64,000 nt of DNA. Origin: Candidatus Sulfobium mesophilum (lineage in GTDB: Bacteria; Nitrospirota; Thermodesulfovibrionia; Thermodesulfovibrionales; UBA6898). The stretch is from contig OUUY01000064.1 of assembly GCA_900302705.1 (NCBI GenBank), positions 40,299 through 104,298 on the forward strand, read 5' to 3'. This document shows, piece after piece, positions 1-8,927 of this stretch. Made by a program: the position numbers and the translations under genes. The notes beneath the pieces were generated by a model. The model did not search any database and had not been told where the DNA came from. It saw only the letters and a list, made by a program, of their open reading frames with translations. How positions within the stretch are numbered: position 1 is the first letter of the stretch; every line of letters starts with the position of its first letter.

Positions 1-167
1 ATACGATGAGACATTGCTTTGCTACGCATCTGCTGGAAGGCGGCGCTGACCTGAGGTCTGTGCAGAAGATGCTGGGACACTCCGATATATCCACGACACA
101 GGTTTATACCAAGGTAACGACTGACAGGATAAAGAAGGTTTTCAAGAAATACCATCCAAGGGCGTAA
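1..167 (+). CDS. Tyrosine recombinase (XerC/XerD-like), C-terminal end only
   Basis: The reading frame is open from the left edge to TAA at 165-167, so this is the 3' end of a gene that begins outside the window. The visible ~54 residues contain the last part of the tyrosine recombinase catalytic domain: [12 protein letters not shown], the LGH box ([12 protein letters not shown]), and the nucleophile tyrosine in QVYTKV. It ends in HPRA, as many XerC/D proteins do. The family cuts and rejoins DNA at specific sites. Whether this is a housekeeping Xer protein or an integron/phage-type integrase cannot be told from the tail. A transposase remnant follows directly, so a mobile-element origin is plausible. 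Confidence 0.8.
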   Translation, partial: TMRHCFATHLLEGGADLRSVQKMLGHSDISTTQVYTKVTTDRIKKVFKKYHPRA

Positions 168-184
168 ACCCTGATGTTGCAATG

Positions 185-274
185 TTTCACGGGAACAGGC
201 TAGTCAACTATCTGGCCTTTTATAACACGCAGAGACACCACAAGGCCTTAGGGTTCAAAAAACTCATCGATTAA
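185..274 (+). pseudogene. Transposase/integrase core remnant (IS481/IS3-like C-terminus)
   Basis: A short open frame reads LVNYLAFYNTQRHHKALGF and ends at TAA 272-274. The pattern (F/Y)NTxRxHxALG is the C-terminal end of DDE integrase-core transposases of the IS481/IS3 type. No upstream catalytic DDE residues or inverted repeats are visible, so only the last ~30 residues survive. It abuts the recombinase tail and suggests past insertion activity at this edge. Confidence 0.6.
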
Positions 275-385
275 CTTATCTCTTAATGAGTAATGCCAAA
301 AATGTTTGCCATTTATACATCCTCTATACATTTTCTATTTGTCTGATACAATGATAATAGCTTGAAACCATTCAGACGGTGAATT

Positions 386-1024
386 ATGGGTGAAGTATTG
401 CAAAATATGAAAATCGGCAGAAAGTTCTTACTTGGTTTCGGAGCGATCCTTGTAGTGATGGCCGTGCTGGTCGGGGTTGCGGTCATGAACATGAGCGCCC
501 TTCATGAAGACCTCGTCAGGATTGTGCTTGTAAACAACAAACGACTGACCATTGCCACCGGCATGGCCACGATTGTCCGCGAAGAGGCAATTGCTATCCG
601 CAACTGTTTCATGCAGAGGGAACGGACCGAGGAAATGTCGAAACGGATCAATAATTACAATGCAAAATTCGATGAAGCGTTTAAGCAGTTTGAACAGATG
701 ACTTCGAGTGATGACACGAAAGGTCACGAGATCCTTGTAGTAGTCAAGGAACGCTGGAGCGCGTCAAGGGCGTTAAACGAGCGTACTATTGAGCTCCTGA
801 GCGCGGGCAGGCACCAGGAGGCGTTTGCGATGTATGTAAAGGAATCACGGGCCGCCGTGCGTCAGGCTATCCAGGCGAGCGAAGACTTAGTGAAACATCA
901 GCAGACACTGAGCGAGATGCGGTACGATGCGGCGACGCGGCATTACCGGGATACGCGGGTCTTTATGATTTCTCTTGGATTTGCCGCATTGCTCCTTGTC
1001 ATGATTATAGCTATACGATTCTGA
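386..1024 (+). CDS. Chemoreceptor-like membrane sensor lacking HAMP and signalling domains
   Basis: The 212-residue protein has an N-terminal transmembrane helix (about residues 14-33), a helical periplasmic region of about 155 residues resembling the four-helix-bundle sensor of methyl-accepting chemotaxis proteins (4HB_MCP), and a second transmembrane helix (about 192-210). It stops at IAIRF, exactly where HAMP would begin in a normal receptor of 500 or more residues. No HAMP or methyl-accepting coding sequence follows in any frame before the next gene. It is therefore a truncated receptor or a stand-alone sensor module. The start ATG has only a weak Shine-Dalgarno. Its position beside transposon debris favours truncation. 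Confidence 0.6.
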   Translation: MGEVLQNMKIGRKFLLGFGAILVVMAVLVGVAVMNMSALHEDLVRIVLVNNKRLTIATGMATIVREEAIAIRNCFMQRERTEEMSKRINNYNAKFDEAFKQFEQMTSSDDTKGHEILVVVKERWSASRALNERTIELLSAGRHQEAFAMYVKESRAAVRQAIQASEDLVKHQQTLSEMRYDAATRHYRDTRVFMISLGFAALLLVMIIAIRF

Positions 1025-1105
1025 CATTAAACATTTATAGGTAATCAACAATGGTTGACAAACGTTTACGCGTTCTCAGTTTATGGCTGCAATTTTTATT
1101 AGGCT

Positions 1106-1465
1106 TTAAAAATATTTTTCCCCGAATGCAATCTTTGTGTCCTTCATCCGCTGGTAATCCATCTTTAAACGTGCATTTGCGATATGTAAGTTTACGTTGA
1201 TGACATCCCGAGGTTCCTCTGAAGATCCAAACACATAAACCTTGGAAACGAGCTTCTTGTCATTCCCAACTTTGAAAATATAATCCCCTGTAAGCATATA
1301 CATATCCATTTCGTCTCTCATATCTTCGGTAACCCCTTGAGGAACTTTCTGTGTGACAAGCTGTTTTTTTAATTCAATTTCAAGCTCAACTTTTACCCCT
1401 TTGTTAGCAAGGGCAATGAAATCTTCTATCCTCCTGTAATCATCCAGTTCACTAACTCTTGCCAT
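1106..1465 (-). CDS. Hypothetical protein, 119 aa
   Basis: I do not recognise this protein. It is a soluble, highly charged polypeptide of 119 residues with no signal peptide, membrane segment or cysteine cluster. The first ~45 residues look helical, followed by a stretch of alternating hydrophobic residues (YMLTGDYIFKVGN, KVYVFGSS) that suggests beta strands. The gene has a good ribosome binding site, AAGGAG seven bases before ATG, which supports it as real. It is transcribed divergently from the ATPase operon and convergently towards the sensor fragment. Confidence 0.55.
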   Translation of the reverse strand: MARVSELDDYRRIEDFIALANKGVKVELEIELKKQLVTQKVPQGVTEDMRDEMDMYMLTGDYIFKVGNDKKLVSKVYVFGSSEEPRDVINVNLHIANARLKMDYQRMKDTKIAFGEKYF

Positions 1466-1677
1466 ATCAAACTCCTTACTTTATGTATTTACAATTAAAG
1501 GGTAAAACCCCATAGACAGAACCGTTTCCGATCGCCTTTTGCAAACAATTTCGACAGTGTTCCAACAAGCTGATGCTATCAGAATATGTGGTTCCTGTCA
1601 ATTTAATGTATAAGTTGACTACATATGAGACACGGGGGGAGTTTATGGGTGTGAAAAATGCCATTGTCATTGAGAAA

Positions 1678-1705
1678 TTGCAAGCCGAATTTTATTTGGT
1701 AGAAT
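1678..1705 (+). promoter_or_regulatory. Candidate promoter of the V/A-ATPase operon, possibly leaderless
   Basis: TTGCAA (1678-1683), a 16-base spacer and TAGAAT (1700-1705) resemble a sigma70 promoter. The -10 hexamer ends six bases before the ATG at 1712, and no Shine-Dalgarno lies upstream, so the transcript would start at or near the start codon. This is inferred from sequence only. Confidence 0.4.
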
Positions 1706-1711
1706 GATAAT

Positions 1712-2026
1712 ATGAATGATGATGTTCTGGCAAAAGTGATTTCCGTGGAGAAGGAGATACAGGACTGCCTTGAGACCGAAAAAGCAAAGGCCCGGGAGTG
1801 GCTTGAAGAGGTAAAGAAGGAAACAGAAGAGGAATCAATAAAGGAGGAGGAGTGCATCAGGAAGAACCTGGATGAGTCCCTGAAGCATGCCCGTGATGAG
1901 GCGACGACAAAGGCGGAGATACTTATCAAAGACGCGTCAGAAAAAGCGGAGCGACTCCTGACGCTGAGCGATAAAACCCTCAGTAGCATTATCATGCGAA
2001 GGATCAGGATGATCCTTCCGGAATGA
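1712..2026 (+). CDS. V/A-type ATPase peripheral stalk subunit H (G-like)
   Basis: This 104-residue protein is almost entirely charged heptad-like helix, rich in Glu and Lys, with no membrane segment. This fits the long coiled-coil subunit (AhaH / NtpF / G-like) that pairs with subunit E to form the peripheral stalk linking the A3B3 head to membrane subunit I. Sequence alone would not identify it, since coiled coils are poorly conserved. Its place as first gene of the operon, four bases before subunit I, is the usual archaeal-type order and makes the call reasonable. There is no visible Shine-Dalgarno. Confidence 0.75.
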   Translation: MNDDVLAKVISVEKEIQDCLETEKAKAREWLEEVKKETEEESIKEEECIRKNLDESLKHARDEATTKAEILIKDASEKAERLLTLSDKTLSSIIMRRIRMILPE

Positions 2027-2030
2027 AGGC

Positions 2031-3908
2031 GTGATAGTCCGGATGTCAAAGATCGAAATCGTCGGCCCTAAGGCCCTTCTGCAGGATACTCTCACCCTTG
2101 TCAGGGAGCTTGGGATATTTCAGATCGAGCCTGAAGCTGTAGGCTTCATAGAGGAGGAGTTCGAAGAGAGAATACGGACCTTTCACCATGACGAAAAGAC
2201 GGCCGTGGAACGGCTTTTTCTTCAGGGGGTGCTCCTTAAGATAGACGAATTTATCGCCCTTCTCCCCAAGAGTGAGGTAAGGAATAGTTATCTCGAACCG
2301 CGTTCTGTGATAGATGCTGTTGCTAAGACAATAGACCGGCATGTTGCACATGCAAGGCATTTATGCAGCGGGATGGATGCCCTTCAGAAGGAGCAGACCG
2401 ATCTCGGACATTACATGATATTCCTCAACGCTCTCTCATCGCTTGTCGGCAGCACTGTGGAGACGCCTGACCTCGATTTTATCGGCCTGACAATCCGGGA
2501 ATCCGGGATGACGGACCATCTGAGGGAGGCCATTTCCCGAATCACGGATTGGAAATTCGAGTTTACAACTAATGCCGCGGACGATGGGACGCTTGTCGGC
2601 CTTATAACAGTTGAAAAGGGGCTTTCGGACAAGGTGAAAAAATCGCTCAGCGACGAGCACGTCCCCGAGCTGAGCTTTCCGGCTTCTTTCAGTGGACTCA
2701 GTTTTTCTGAAAAGGTTATTTTTGTGAAAAAGCGGATGAGGGAGATTGAAGATGAGAATCTCAAGCTTCAGGCTGATCAGCAGCGCTTGGCTGCGCAGTG
2801 GATGCCGATCTACCTCAAAGTGAGAGAATGGATACAGGACCGTTTGCTGATTCTCACGGCAACCGCATCGGCCTTTGAGACGAGGATGTGTTTTTTCATA
2901 AACGGCTGGATGCCTTCCCATGATATCGAGGGACTTCGCAAGAGCCTGGATGAGGCATTCAGGGGCGAGGTGGTTATAGAAGAAAAAGAGATGAGGGAGA
3001 AGGACCTTGATAGGGTGCCGATAGTCCTGAAGAATCGGCCTTACTTCAAGCCTTTCGAACTCTTCACAAGCCTTCTGCCTTTGCCTGCGTATAACTCTTA
3101 TGACCCAACGCCCTTTATAGGAATTTTTTTCCCGGTATTTTTCGGTATGATACTGGGTGATGCGGGATACGGTCTGGTCCTCGTCATCCTATCCCTTGTG
3201 CTTCGGAAGCGGTACGGAAAGAAACAGGCAGTGGCAGACGGCGCCAGGATACTGTTCATTTCATCCTTGTACGCGGTTTTTTTCGGCCTGCTCTATGGCG
3301 AATTTTTCGGCGATCTCCCACATAGGCTTTTCGGAATCGAACCCCTCTGCATCGAGCGGCGCACCGCCATTATACCTATGCTTTGCTTCACTGCATCCAC
3401 GGGTGTTGTCCATGTTTTTCTGGGCCTGATCCTTGGGACTCTCACAGCGTTAAGAAAAAAGGAGAGGAGGGAGGCGCTTTACAAGCTTGTCAGTATTATC
3501 ATCATTCTTTGCATCATTGCGGTCATTGCGTCGCTCTCCGGGTTTTTCCCTTATGTGCTGGCACGTCCGGTCGTCATCGTGATACTTTTTCTCACTCCTC
3601 TTCTGTTTTTCACCGGTGGACTTCTGGCTCCCCTTGAGCTACTAAAGAGCATCGGCAATATTATCTCCTACGTGAGAATCATGGCGATAGGACTTACCTC
3701 CGTCCTTCTTGCCTTTGTCGCAAATCGGTTGGGTGGGCTGACAGGAGATATCGTGACTGGCGCGGCGGTGGCTGGCTTGCTTCATTTGCTGAATATCATA
3801 CTCGGGGTTTTTTCCCCGACGATACATTCGCTCAGACTCCATTATGTGGAGTTTTTCAGTAAATTTGTTGTTCAAGGCGGCAGGAGATTTGAACCTTTAA
3901 GAAAATAG
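2031..3908 (+). CDS. V/A-type ATPase membrane subunit I (a-subunit)
   Basis: This 625-residue protein has a soluble coiled-coil N-terminal half (to about residue 345) and a C-terminal half with seven or eight transmembrane helices, the architecture of subunit I / Vph1. The segment NIISYVRIMAIGLTSVLLA contains R549, at the position of the conserved arginine that faces the c-ring glutamate during ion passage. The motif FGMILGDAGYG is also typical of the family. The start is GTG at 2031; ATG at 2043 is an alternative. It lies four bases after subunit H and 19 bases before subunit K, so it is co-transcribed. Together with K it forms the ion path of the motor. Confidence 0.93.
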   Translation: MIVRMSKIEIVGPKALLQDTLTLVRELGIFQIEPEAVGFIEEEFEERIRTFHHDEKTAVERLFLQGVLLKIDEFIALLPKSEVRNSYLEPRSVIDAVAKTIDRHVAHARHLCSGMDALQKEQTDLGHYMIFLNALSSLVGSTVETPDLDFIGLTIRESGMTDHLREAISRITDWKFEFTTNAADDGTLVGLITVEKGLSDKVKKSLSDEHVPELSFPASFSGLSFSEKVIFVKKRMREIEDENLKLQADQQRLAAQWMPIYLKVREWIQDRLLILTATASAFETRMCFFINGWMPSHDIEGLRKSLDEAFRGEVVIEEKEMREKDLDRVPIVLKNRPYFKPFELFTSLLPLPAYNSYDPTPFIGIFFPVFFGMILGDAGYGLVLVILSLVLRKRYGKKQAVADGARILFISSLYAVFFGLLYGEFFGDLPHRLFGIEPLCIERRTAIIPMLCFTASTGVVHVFLGLILGTLTALRKKERREALYKLVSIIIILCIIAVIASLSGFFPYVLARPVVIVILFLTPLLFFTGGLLAPLELLKSIGNIISYVRIMAIGLTSVLLAFVANRLGGLTGDIVTGAAVAGLLHLLNIILGVFSPTIHSLRLHYVEFFSKFVVQGGRRFEPLRK

Positions 3909-3927
3909 AAAGGCTAAGGAGGGAGAG

Positions 3928-4146
3928 ATGGAAAAGGTATTAATTGCATTTGCGGCAGCGCTGGCGATAGGTATCACGGCTGTTGCCACAGCATGGGCGC
4001 AGTCCAGAATAGGTGCAGCTGGCTCCGGAACGCTCGCTGAAAAGCCCGAGCTGGGCGGGACGATTGTTATTCTTCTGGCCATACCTGAAACGATGGTGAT
4101 CCTTGGTTTTGTCGTGGCGACGATGATACTTTTCACCGGGAAGTGA
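3928..4146 (+). CDS. V/A-type ATPase proteolipid subunit K (c-ring)
   Basis: This 72-residue protein is a single helical hairpin, the short archaeal-type form rather than the four-helix NtpK. The first helix carries Q25 and the second helix carries P53-E54-T55. E54 is the ion-binding carboxylate. The pair Q25 plus E54-T55 matches the ligand pattern known from Na+-binding c-rings (Gln in helix 1, Glu followed by Ser/Thr in helix 2). Q25 lies 15 residues before the loop proline P40, the same spacing as I recall for Ilyobacter Na+ F-ATPase. A strong Shine-Dalgarno (AAGGAGGG) precedes the ATG, consistent with high output for a multi-copy ring subunit. Confidence 0.93.
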   Translation: MEKVLIAFAAALAIGITAVATAWAQSRIGAAGSGTLAEKPELGGTIVILLAIPETMVILGFVVATMILFTGK

Positions 4147-4147
4147 T

Positions 4148-4729
4148 ATGGGCTGCGACGAGCTGATAGGATCACTGCGGAAAGAAGCTGAAGCGAAAGT
4201 TCGTGAGATCTGGAGCAAGGCGGAGGAAGAGGCCGGCATGATCAGAGCGGATCTCTCACAGAGGCGTGAAGCTATGCGGCAGGAAAACTCTTATGGACAG
4301 TCTTCAGAAGAAGTTAGGAAAATACAGCTTGATGCCGAGACCAGGGCAAGGATAATAAAACTTGAATCGGCGGACAGGCTCTCGATGAGGCTCTATTCCC
4401 TTGCTACATCCTGTCTCGTTTTTCTGAGAGAGGAAAACTACGGAGAAATTTTCGGCAGGCTTGTCCATGAACTCCCTTCTTGTCAATGGCTGGGCGTAAG
4501 GGTGAATCCGCATGACTCGGATCTTGCGAAAAAATATTTCCCCGAAGCCAAGATCACGGCCGACAAAGACATCGCGGGGGGACTGGCTGCAGATGATGGG
4601 GAGGGCAAGGCAAAAGTCGTCAACACTTTTGAAAAAAGGCTTGAAAAGTTATGGCCTCAAATACTCCCGCATCTGCTTGGAGACATAAGCAGGGAGATCA
4701 TGGATAATGGAACTCCTGACCAGAGTTGA
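4148..4729 (+). CDS. V/A-type ATPase peripheral stalk subunit E
   Basis: This 193-residue protein has an N-terminal Glu/Lys/Arg-rich helix (about residues 1-75), followed by a compact alpha/beta domain, as in subunit E of A-type and V-type ATPases. The C-terminal region LEKLWPQILPHLLG resembles the usual ending of the family. It starts one base after the stop of subunit K and its 3' end overlaps subunit C by 23 bases, so translational coupling is likely. It should pair with the upstream coiled-coil subunit H to hold the catalytic head. Confidence 0.85.
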   Translation: MGCDELIGSLRKEAEAKVREIWSKAEEEAGMIRADLSQRREAMRQENSYGQSSEEVRKIQLDAETRARIIKLESADRLSMRLYSLATSCLVFLREENYGEIFGRLVHELPSCQWLGVRVNPHDSDLAKKYFPEAKITADKDIAGGLAADDGEGKAKVVNTFEKRLEKLWPQILPHLLGDISREIMDNGTPDQS

Positions 4730-5660
4730 AGACAGGGGATTCCCGCTGGACTACCTGCTTTCAAGGATAAGGGGAAAGCGGGCCTGTCTTGTATCCGACT
4801 GGAACAATATGATGTTCAGCGGCAACGCACTGGAATATTTGGCCTCGTCATCTTACAGGGGTTTTGTAAAGGCAACTTCACCTGAAGGTCTGCGGAGAGA
4901 CCTGATGAAGGAATACCGCTGGATCTACCTGAGATTAAACAGAGCGCTCCTGGGAGTATTGAGTCCATTCTTTCTTTACTGTGAACTGCGCACAATTTAT
5001 ATCTGCCTGCGGCATATTAAAGACGGGGCAATGTCAAAGACCGGGCAGGTCCTTTTCGACAGCCTGCTCTCAGACGAGATGAAGGATATTTTCGGGAAGG
5101 GGAGTGACATCTCATCAACTGTAAGGGAGATCGAAAAAGTCTTTTCGGGCTTGTCAAAGACGTTCGAGAGAGTCGGCGAGGTTTTCGACCATGAAGGACT
5201 GCGCGGCTTTGAGCGGGAATTGACCGTAAGGTATTTGGTGATGGCCGCGGGAGACAGACTTCATCCGCTTATGAAAGATTTTTTTGTCCACATAATAGAC
5301 GCAAGGAATATTATCTCTCTTTATAAATTTATGAGGCTTCGCCCAGGGAGCGTTCCGGCATTCATACCCTTGGGCAGTGTCAGTGGCTCAGTCTTTACGG
5401 AAATCATTGAACAGAACGATGATATGAGACTCTATAGGCTTGCAGGGCTGAGAGGCGAGGGCCCCTCACATTTAACTATCGAGGGAACACTTTACAGGAA
5501 TATGACGATTTTTCTGAAAAAAGCCGGGAGAGACCCCCTTGGAGTTGGGCAGATCCTGGATTATCTTTGGAGATGCTCGATTGAAGCGATGAACCTGAGA
5601 GTTCTCTCGTACGGAGCGGACATCCCTAAGGAAAAGGTCAGCATGGAGCTGGTCAATTGA
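4707..5660 (+). CDS. V/A-type ATPase central subunit C (d-like)
   Basis: This 317-residue, largely helical protein has no transmembrane segment and matches the V0D/AC39 family: funnel-shaped subunit C (d in eukaryotes) that seats the rotor shaft on the c-ring. Recognisable features are the N-terminal region with repeated short helices, and the segment DFFVHIIDARNIISLYKFMR, which resembles the conserved D-x-x-N-x-x-x-x-x-R element found in each repeat. AGGGAG lies ten bases before the ATG. The gene overlaps subunit E at its start and subunit F at its stop (TTGA). Confidence 0.87.
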   Translation: MELLTRVEDRGFPLDYLLSRIRGKRACLVSDWNNMMFSGNALEYLASSSYRGFVKATSPEGLRRDLMKEYRWIYLRLNRALLGVLSPFFLYCELRTIYICLRHIKDGAMSKTGQVLFDSLLSDEMKDIFGKGSDISSTVREIEKVFSGLSKTFERVGEVFDHEGLRGFERELTVRYLVMAAGDRLHPLMKDFFVHIIDARNIISLYKFMRLRPGSVPAFIPLGSVSGSVFTEIIEQNDDMRLYRLAGLRGEGPSHLTIEGTLYRNMTIFLKKAGRDPLGVGQILDYLWRCSIEAMNLRVLSYGADIPKEKVSMELVN

Positions 5661-5977
5661 AAAAGATTTCTTTTCTCACACCCGGGGATGCGGAATTCGG
5701 CTTCGGCCTTGCAGGAATGTCCCAATTTGTCTGTGAAAAGGATCAGGTAGAAGACCGGATGAAAAAAATAATGTCAGAGGCGGATATGGGACTCATCATA
5801 ATCGACGAGAGGATGATGAATGGAATAGACGAAGGGAAGATGAGGGAAACAGAGCAGCGGTGGGGCGGGATCTTTCTCGTACTGCCCTCGCCGGTTAAAC
5901 CGGCTGCTGAAATAGACGACTACGCAGTGCGGCTCATAAGAAGGGCCATCGGCTACCATGTGAGGCTGAAGTTGTGA
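5657..5977 (+). CDS. V/A-type ATPase subunit F
   Basis: This 106-residue protein fits the small CheY-like subunit F that binds subunit D in the central rotor. It shows the family pattern of a beta strand ending in D (GLIIIDERMM) and then a short strand (GIFLVLPSP). The start codon is TTG at 5657, overlapping the subunit C stop as TTGA, so expression depends on coupling to the upstream gene. The next gene (subunit A) begins with GTG four bases before this stop. The N-terminus is slightly unusual for the family. Confidence 0.87.
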   Translation: MKKISFLTPGDAEFGFGLAGMSQFVCEKDQVEDRMKKIMSEADMGLIIIDERMMNGIDEGKMRETEQRWGGIFLVLPSPVKPAAEIDDYAVRLIRRAIGYHVRLKL

Positions 5978-7602
5978 CAGGCAGGATCCTTGGGATATCA
6001 GGGCCTACGGTGAGCAGTGAACCTTGCGGTCTCACACTCTATGAGCGCGTCTACGTGGGTAACGCCATGCTTACCGGCGAGGTGGTGAGGCTGGAGCAAA
6101 ACAGATCAATTATCCAGGTCTACGAAGATACCCGGGGACTGGCTGTTGGCGAGCCGGTGAAGGGGGTCGGACTTCCTCTTACGGTAAGACTCGGACCCGG
6201 TCTTCTGTCAGGAATGTTCGATGGTCTTCAGCGGCCCCTGGTGAGGCTGAGACAGGAGATGGGACCATTCATTACAAGGGGCAGTGAACTCCAGGGACTG
6301 GACTATCAAAAGAAATGGGACTTTGCTCCGACAATTAATGTAGGAGAAAAAATCACACACGGAAAGACTCTTGGTTTTGTCAAAGAAGGCGCTCTGAAAC
6401 ACTACATTACCTGCGGACCAGACATCAGAGGCCAGCTCAAAAAAATCATGGGAGCGGAATTCAGGCTTGATGAGCCCATTGGGGAATACGACAGCGGAAG
6501 AATGATATATGGGTGGCAGGAATGGCCTGTCAGGAGTCCGAGGCCTTACCTCAAAAAGATTCCTCCTGCGGGACCTCTTGTTACAGGGCAGAGGAGTATA
6601 GATTTTCTTTTCCCGATAGCTAAGGGAGGCACCGCAATATTTCCGGGCGGTTTTGGCACAGGCAAAACCATTCTTGAGCAGGCTATCGCCAAGTTTGCTG
6701 ATATCGATGTGGTTGTATATGTGGGGTGCGGAGAGCGCGGCAACGAGATGGCAGAAATGATCGAGGAATTCGAAGACCTGAAGGATCCGTGGACGGGAAA
6801 GCAGCTTATGGAGAGGACCATACTCGTGGTAAATACCTCCAATATGCCGGTTGCAGCACGCGAGGCGTCCATCTATACCGCAGTCACCATGGCGGAATAT
6901 TACCGGGACATGGGATACAACGTGCTCTTCCTTGCTGACAGCCTTTCCAGATGGGCAGAGGCATTAAGAGAGATATCCTCATCGCTTCAGGAGATGCCTG
7001 GAGAAGAGGGGTATCCGACATATCTCGCGTCAAGGCTGTCGTGCTTTTTCGAGAGAGCTGGCATGGTGGAGACCCTGGGAGGCAGGGTCGGCTCGGTTAC
7101 AATGATATTATCAGTATCACCGCCGGGCGGTGACTTTACCGAGCCGGTTACGCAGGCGTGTTTAAGAGCAGCAGGAGTATTTCTGATGCTTGATAAGGGA
7201 CTTGCCCATAGAAGGCATTTCCCGGCTATTAACTGGTTCCAAAGTTATTCGCTTTATTCAGAGGAGTTGGGAGGACATTTCACAAAGAATGTTTCACCTG
7301 AATGGCAGACTCTTCAGAGTCGTTGCAGGGAGGTACTTCAGAAAGAGGAGGTGCTCAGGGAGGTGTTTGAGATTGTTGGCGCTGAAGGACTTCAGGACGC
7401 CGACAGGCTCCTGATGCTTGTTGCTGAGAAAATAAGAACTGAATTTCTTTCACAAAACGCATATGGTGATGATGCCTTCTCTCCCCCCGAAAAAACGGTC
7501 ACGCTCCTGCGGGGAATATTTGAATTTTACGACCGTGCGGGTGAAGAGATAAAGCAGGGGATAACACTTGAAGATGTATTGAAGTCCGGAGCCAGGCCAT
7601 GA
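5974..7602 (+). CDS. V/A-type ATPase catalytic subunit A
   Basis: This 542-residue protein is the catalytic subunit. The P-loop is GGFGTGKT at residues 225-232 with K231; most homologues read GPFGSGKT. The catalytic glutamate region GCGERGNEM follows (E254), then SRWAEALREISSSL and GYPTYLASRL, all diagnostic. The N-terminal barrel and the extra non-homologous region that distinguishes A from F-type beta are present. At 542 residues it is shorter than the usual 575-590. Translation starts at GTG 5974, overlapping subunit F, and its stop overlaps subunit B (ATGA). It hydrolyses or makes ATP in the cytoplasmic head. Confidence 0.96.
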   Translation: MTGRILGISGPTVSSEPCGLTLYERVYVGNAMLTGEVVRLEQNRSIIQVYEDTRGLAVGEPVKGVGLPLTVRLGPGLLSGMFDGLQRPLVRLRQEMGPFITRGSELQGLDYQKKWDFAPTINVGEKITHGKTLGFVKEGALKHYITCGPDIRGQLKKIMGAEFRLDEPIGEYDSGRMIYGWQEWPVRSPRPYLKKIPPAGPLVTGQRSIDFLFPIAKGGTAIFPGGFGTGKTILEQAIAKFADIDVVVYVGCGERGNEMAEMIEEFEDLKDPWTGKQLMERTILVVNTSNMPVAAREASIYTAVTMAEYYRDMGYNVLFLADSLSRWAEALREISSSLQEMPGEEGYPTYLASRLSCFFERAGMVETLGGRVGSVTMILSVSPPGGDFTEPVTQACLRAAGVFLMLDKGLAHRRHFPAINWFQSYSLYSEELGGHFTKNVSPEWQTLQSRCREVLQKEEVLREVFEIVGAEGLQDADRLLMLVAEKIRTEFLSQNAYGDDAFSPPEKTVTLLRGIFEFYDRAGEEIKQGITLEDVLKSGARP

Positions 7603-8927
7603 GACTCTCTGAGCATACATTCCGGAGTATCTCTTCCGTAGCAGGCCCTCTTCTTTTTGTGCAGGGGGTTTTCGACTCCAGGATAGGGGAAGTGGTTCGT
7701 GTAGTCTCGCCTGAAGGTGCGCAGATGGACGGTGAGGTTCTGGAGATTGATGGGGATAACGTATTGATCGAGGTCTTCGGGGAGACGAGGGGGCTTGACA
7801 TCGGCAAGACATCCGTTACATTCACGGACTCCGTCAGAAAGGTCCCTCTCTCAGAGGATATCATCGGCCGGATATTCGGAGGGTCTTTCAATCCGGTTGA
7901 TGAAATGCCGATGTTTATCCCGGAGAAATGGGCATCCATCACGGGCGCGCCCATAAACCCATCGGCGCGTGCCAGGCCCGAGGAATTCATCGAAACCGGT
8001 TTTTCGGTGATTGACGGCCTGAATACCCTAGTGAAAGGGCAGAAACTCCCAGTTTTTTCATGCGCCGGCCTGCCGTCGAAGGAATTTGTAGCCCAGGTGC
8101 TGAAGAATTCCAGGCTCACGGCAAAGGGAGAATCATTCATGGTTGTCTTTGCCGCCCTCGGTCTGACTTTTCATGAATACTCGTATTACATGAAGGTGCT
8201 TGAGGATATGAAAACCGGCTTTGTCGCGTTCATTAACAGCGCAGATGAGCCGGTTATGGAGAGGCTTCTTGCGCCGCGTTTTGCATTGACGGTAGCTGAA
8301 TACCTCGCATTTGAAAGAGGCATGGATGTGCTTGTGATCATCACCGACATGACTAACTACTGCGACGCCCTGAGAGAGATATCGACGGCCCGGGAAGAAC
8401 TGCCGGGCAGAAGGGGATACCCCGGCTACATGTATTCCGACCTCGCATCACTCTATGAAAGGGCAGGGCGGGTGAGAGGGTCGAAAGGCTCAGTGACGAT
8501 GCTGCCGGTGCTGACAATGCCCGAAGACGATATAACACATCCGATTGCCGATCTCACGGGATATATCACTGAAGGCCAAATTGTTCTAAGCCGGGAGCTC
8601 CACCGTATGGGCATTTTCCCGCCTGTCGATGTGCTTCCCAGCCTGTCGAGGCTCATGCAGAAAGGAATCGGCAAGGGCCGCACAAGGGAGGACCACAGGA
8701 AGATATCTAACAACCTCTATAAATATTATGCCAGGGGGAGGGACGTTAGAAGGCTTGAGGCAATTGTGGGAAGAGAAGGCATGACGGAGCAGGACAGAAG
8801 GATGCTTGATTTCGCCGAATCATTCGAAAAAGAGTTCGTAAACCAGGGCGCTGGCAGGAGGACGATAGCTGAGACCCTCGACACAGGCATCGACATCATG
8901 AGGCGATTTTCACTGGAGATATCATGA
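7599..8927 (+). CDS. V/A-type ATPase regulatory subunit B
   Basis: This 442-residue protein is the non-catalytic head subunit. Where subunit A has a P-loop, this protein has SCAGLPSKEF, the degenerate form expected in B. Other family features include TDMTNYCDALREIS, the GYPGYMYSDLASLYERAG block, and an N-terminal barrel region with GETRGLDI. It is slightly shorter than the usual 460 residues. It overlaps subunit A by four bases at its start and subunit D by four at its end. Three copies alternate with A in the A3B3 hexamer. Confidence 0.96.
   Translation: MRLSEHTFRSISSVAGPLLFVQGVFDSRIGEVVRVVSPEGAQMDGEVLEIDGDNVLIEVFGETRGLDIGKTSVTFTDSVRKVPLSEDIIGRIFGGSFNPVDEMPMFIPEKWASITGAPINPSARARPEEFIETGFSVIDGLNTLVKGQKLPVFSCAGLPSKEFVAQVLKNSRLTAKGESFMVVFAALGLTFHEYSYYMKVLEDMKTGFVAFINSADEPVMERLLAPRFALTVAEYLAFERGMDVLVIITDMTNYCDALREISTAREELPGRRGYPGYMYSDLASLYERAGRVRGSKGSVTMLPVLTMPEDDITHPIADLTGYITEGQIVLSRELHRMGIFPPVDVLPSLSRLMQKGIGKGRTREDHRKISNNLYKYYARGRDVRRLEAIVGREGMTEQDRRMLDFAESFEKEFVNQGAGRRTIAETLDTGIDIMRRFSLEIS

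Noticed and set aside
1603..2049. 148-codon minus-strand frame opposite ATPase subunit H
   Set aside because: The Ser-rich sequence is the reverse of the Glu/Lys-rich coiled coil. The operon context supports the plus strand.
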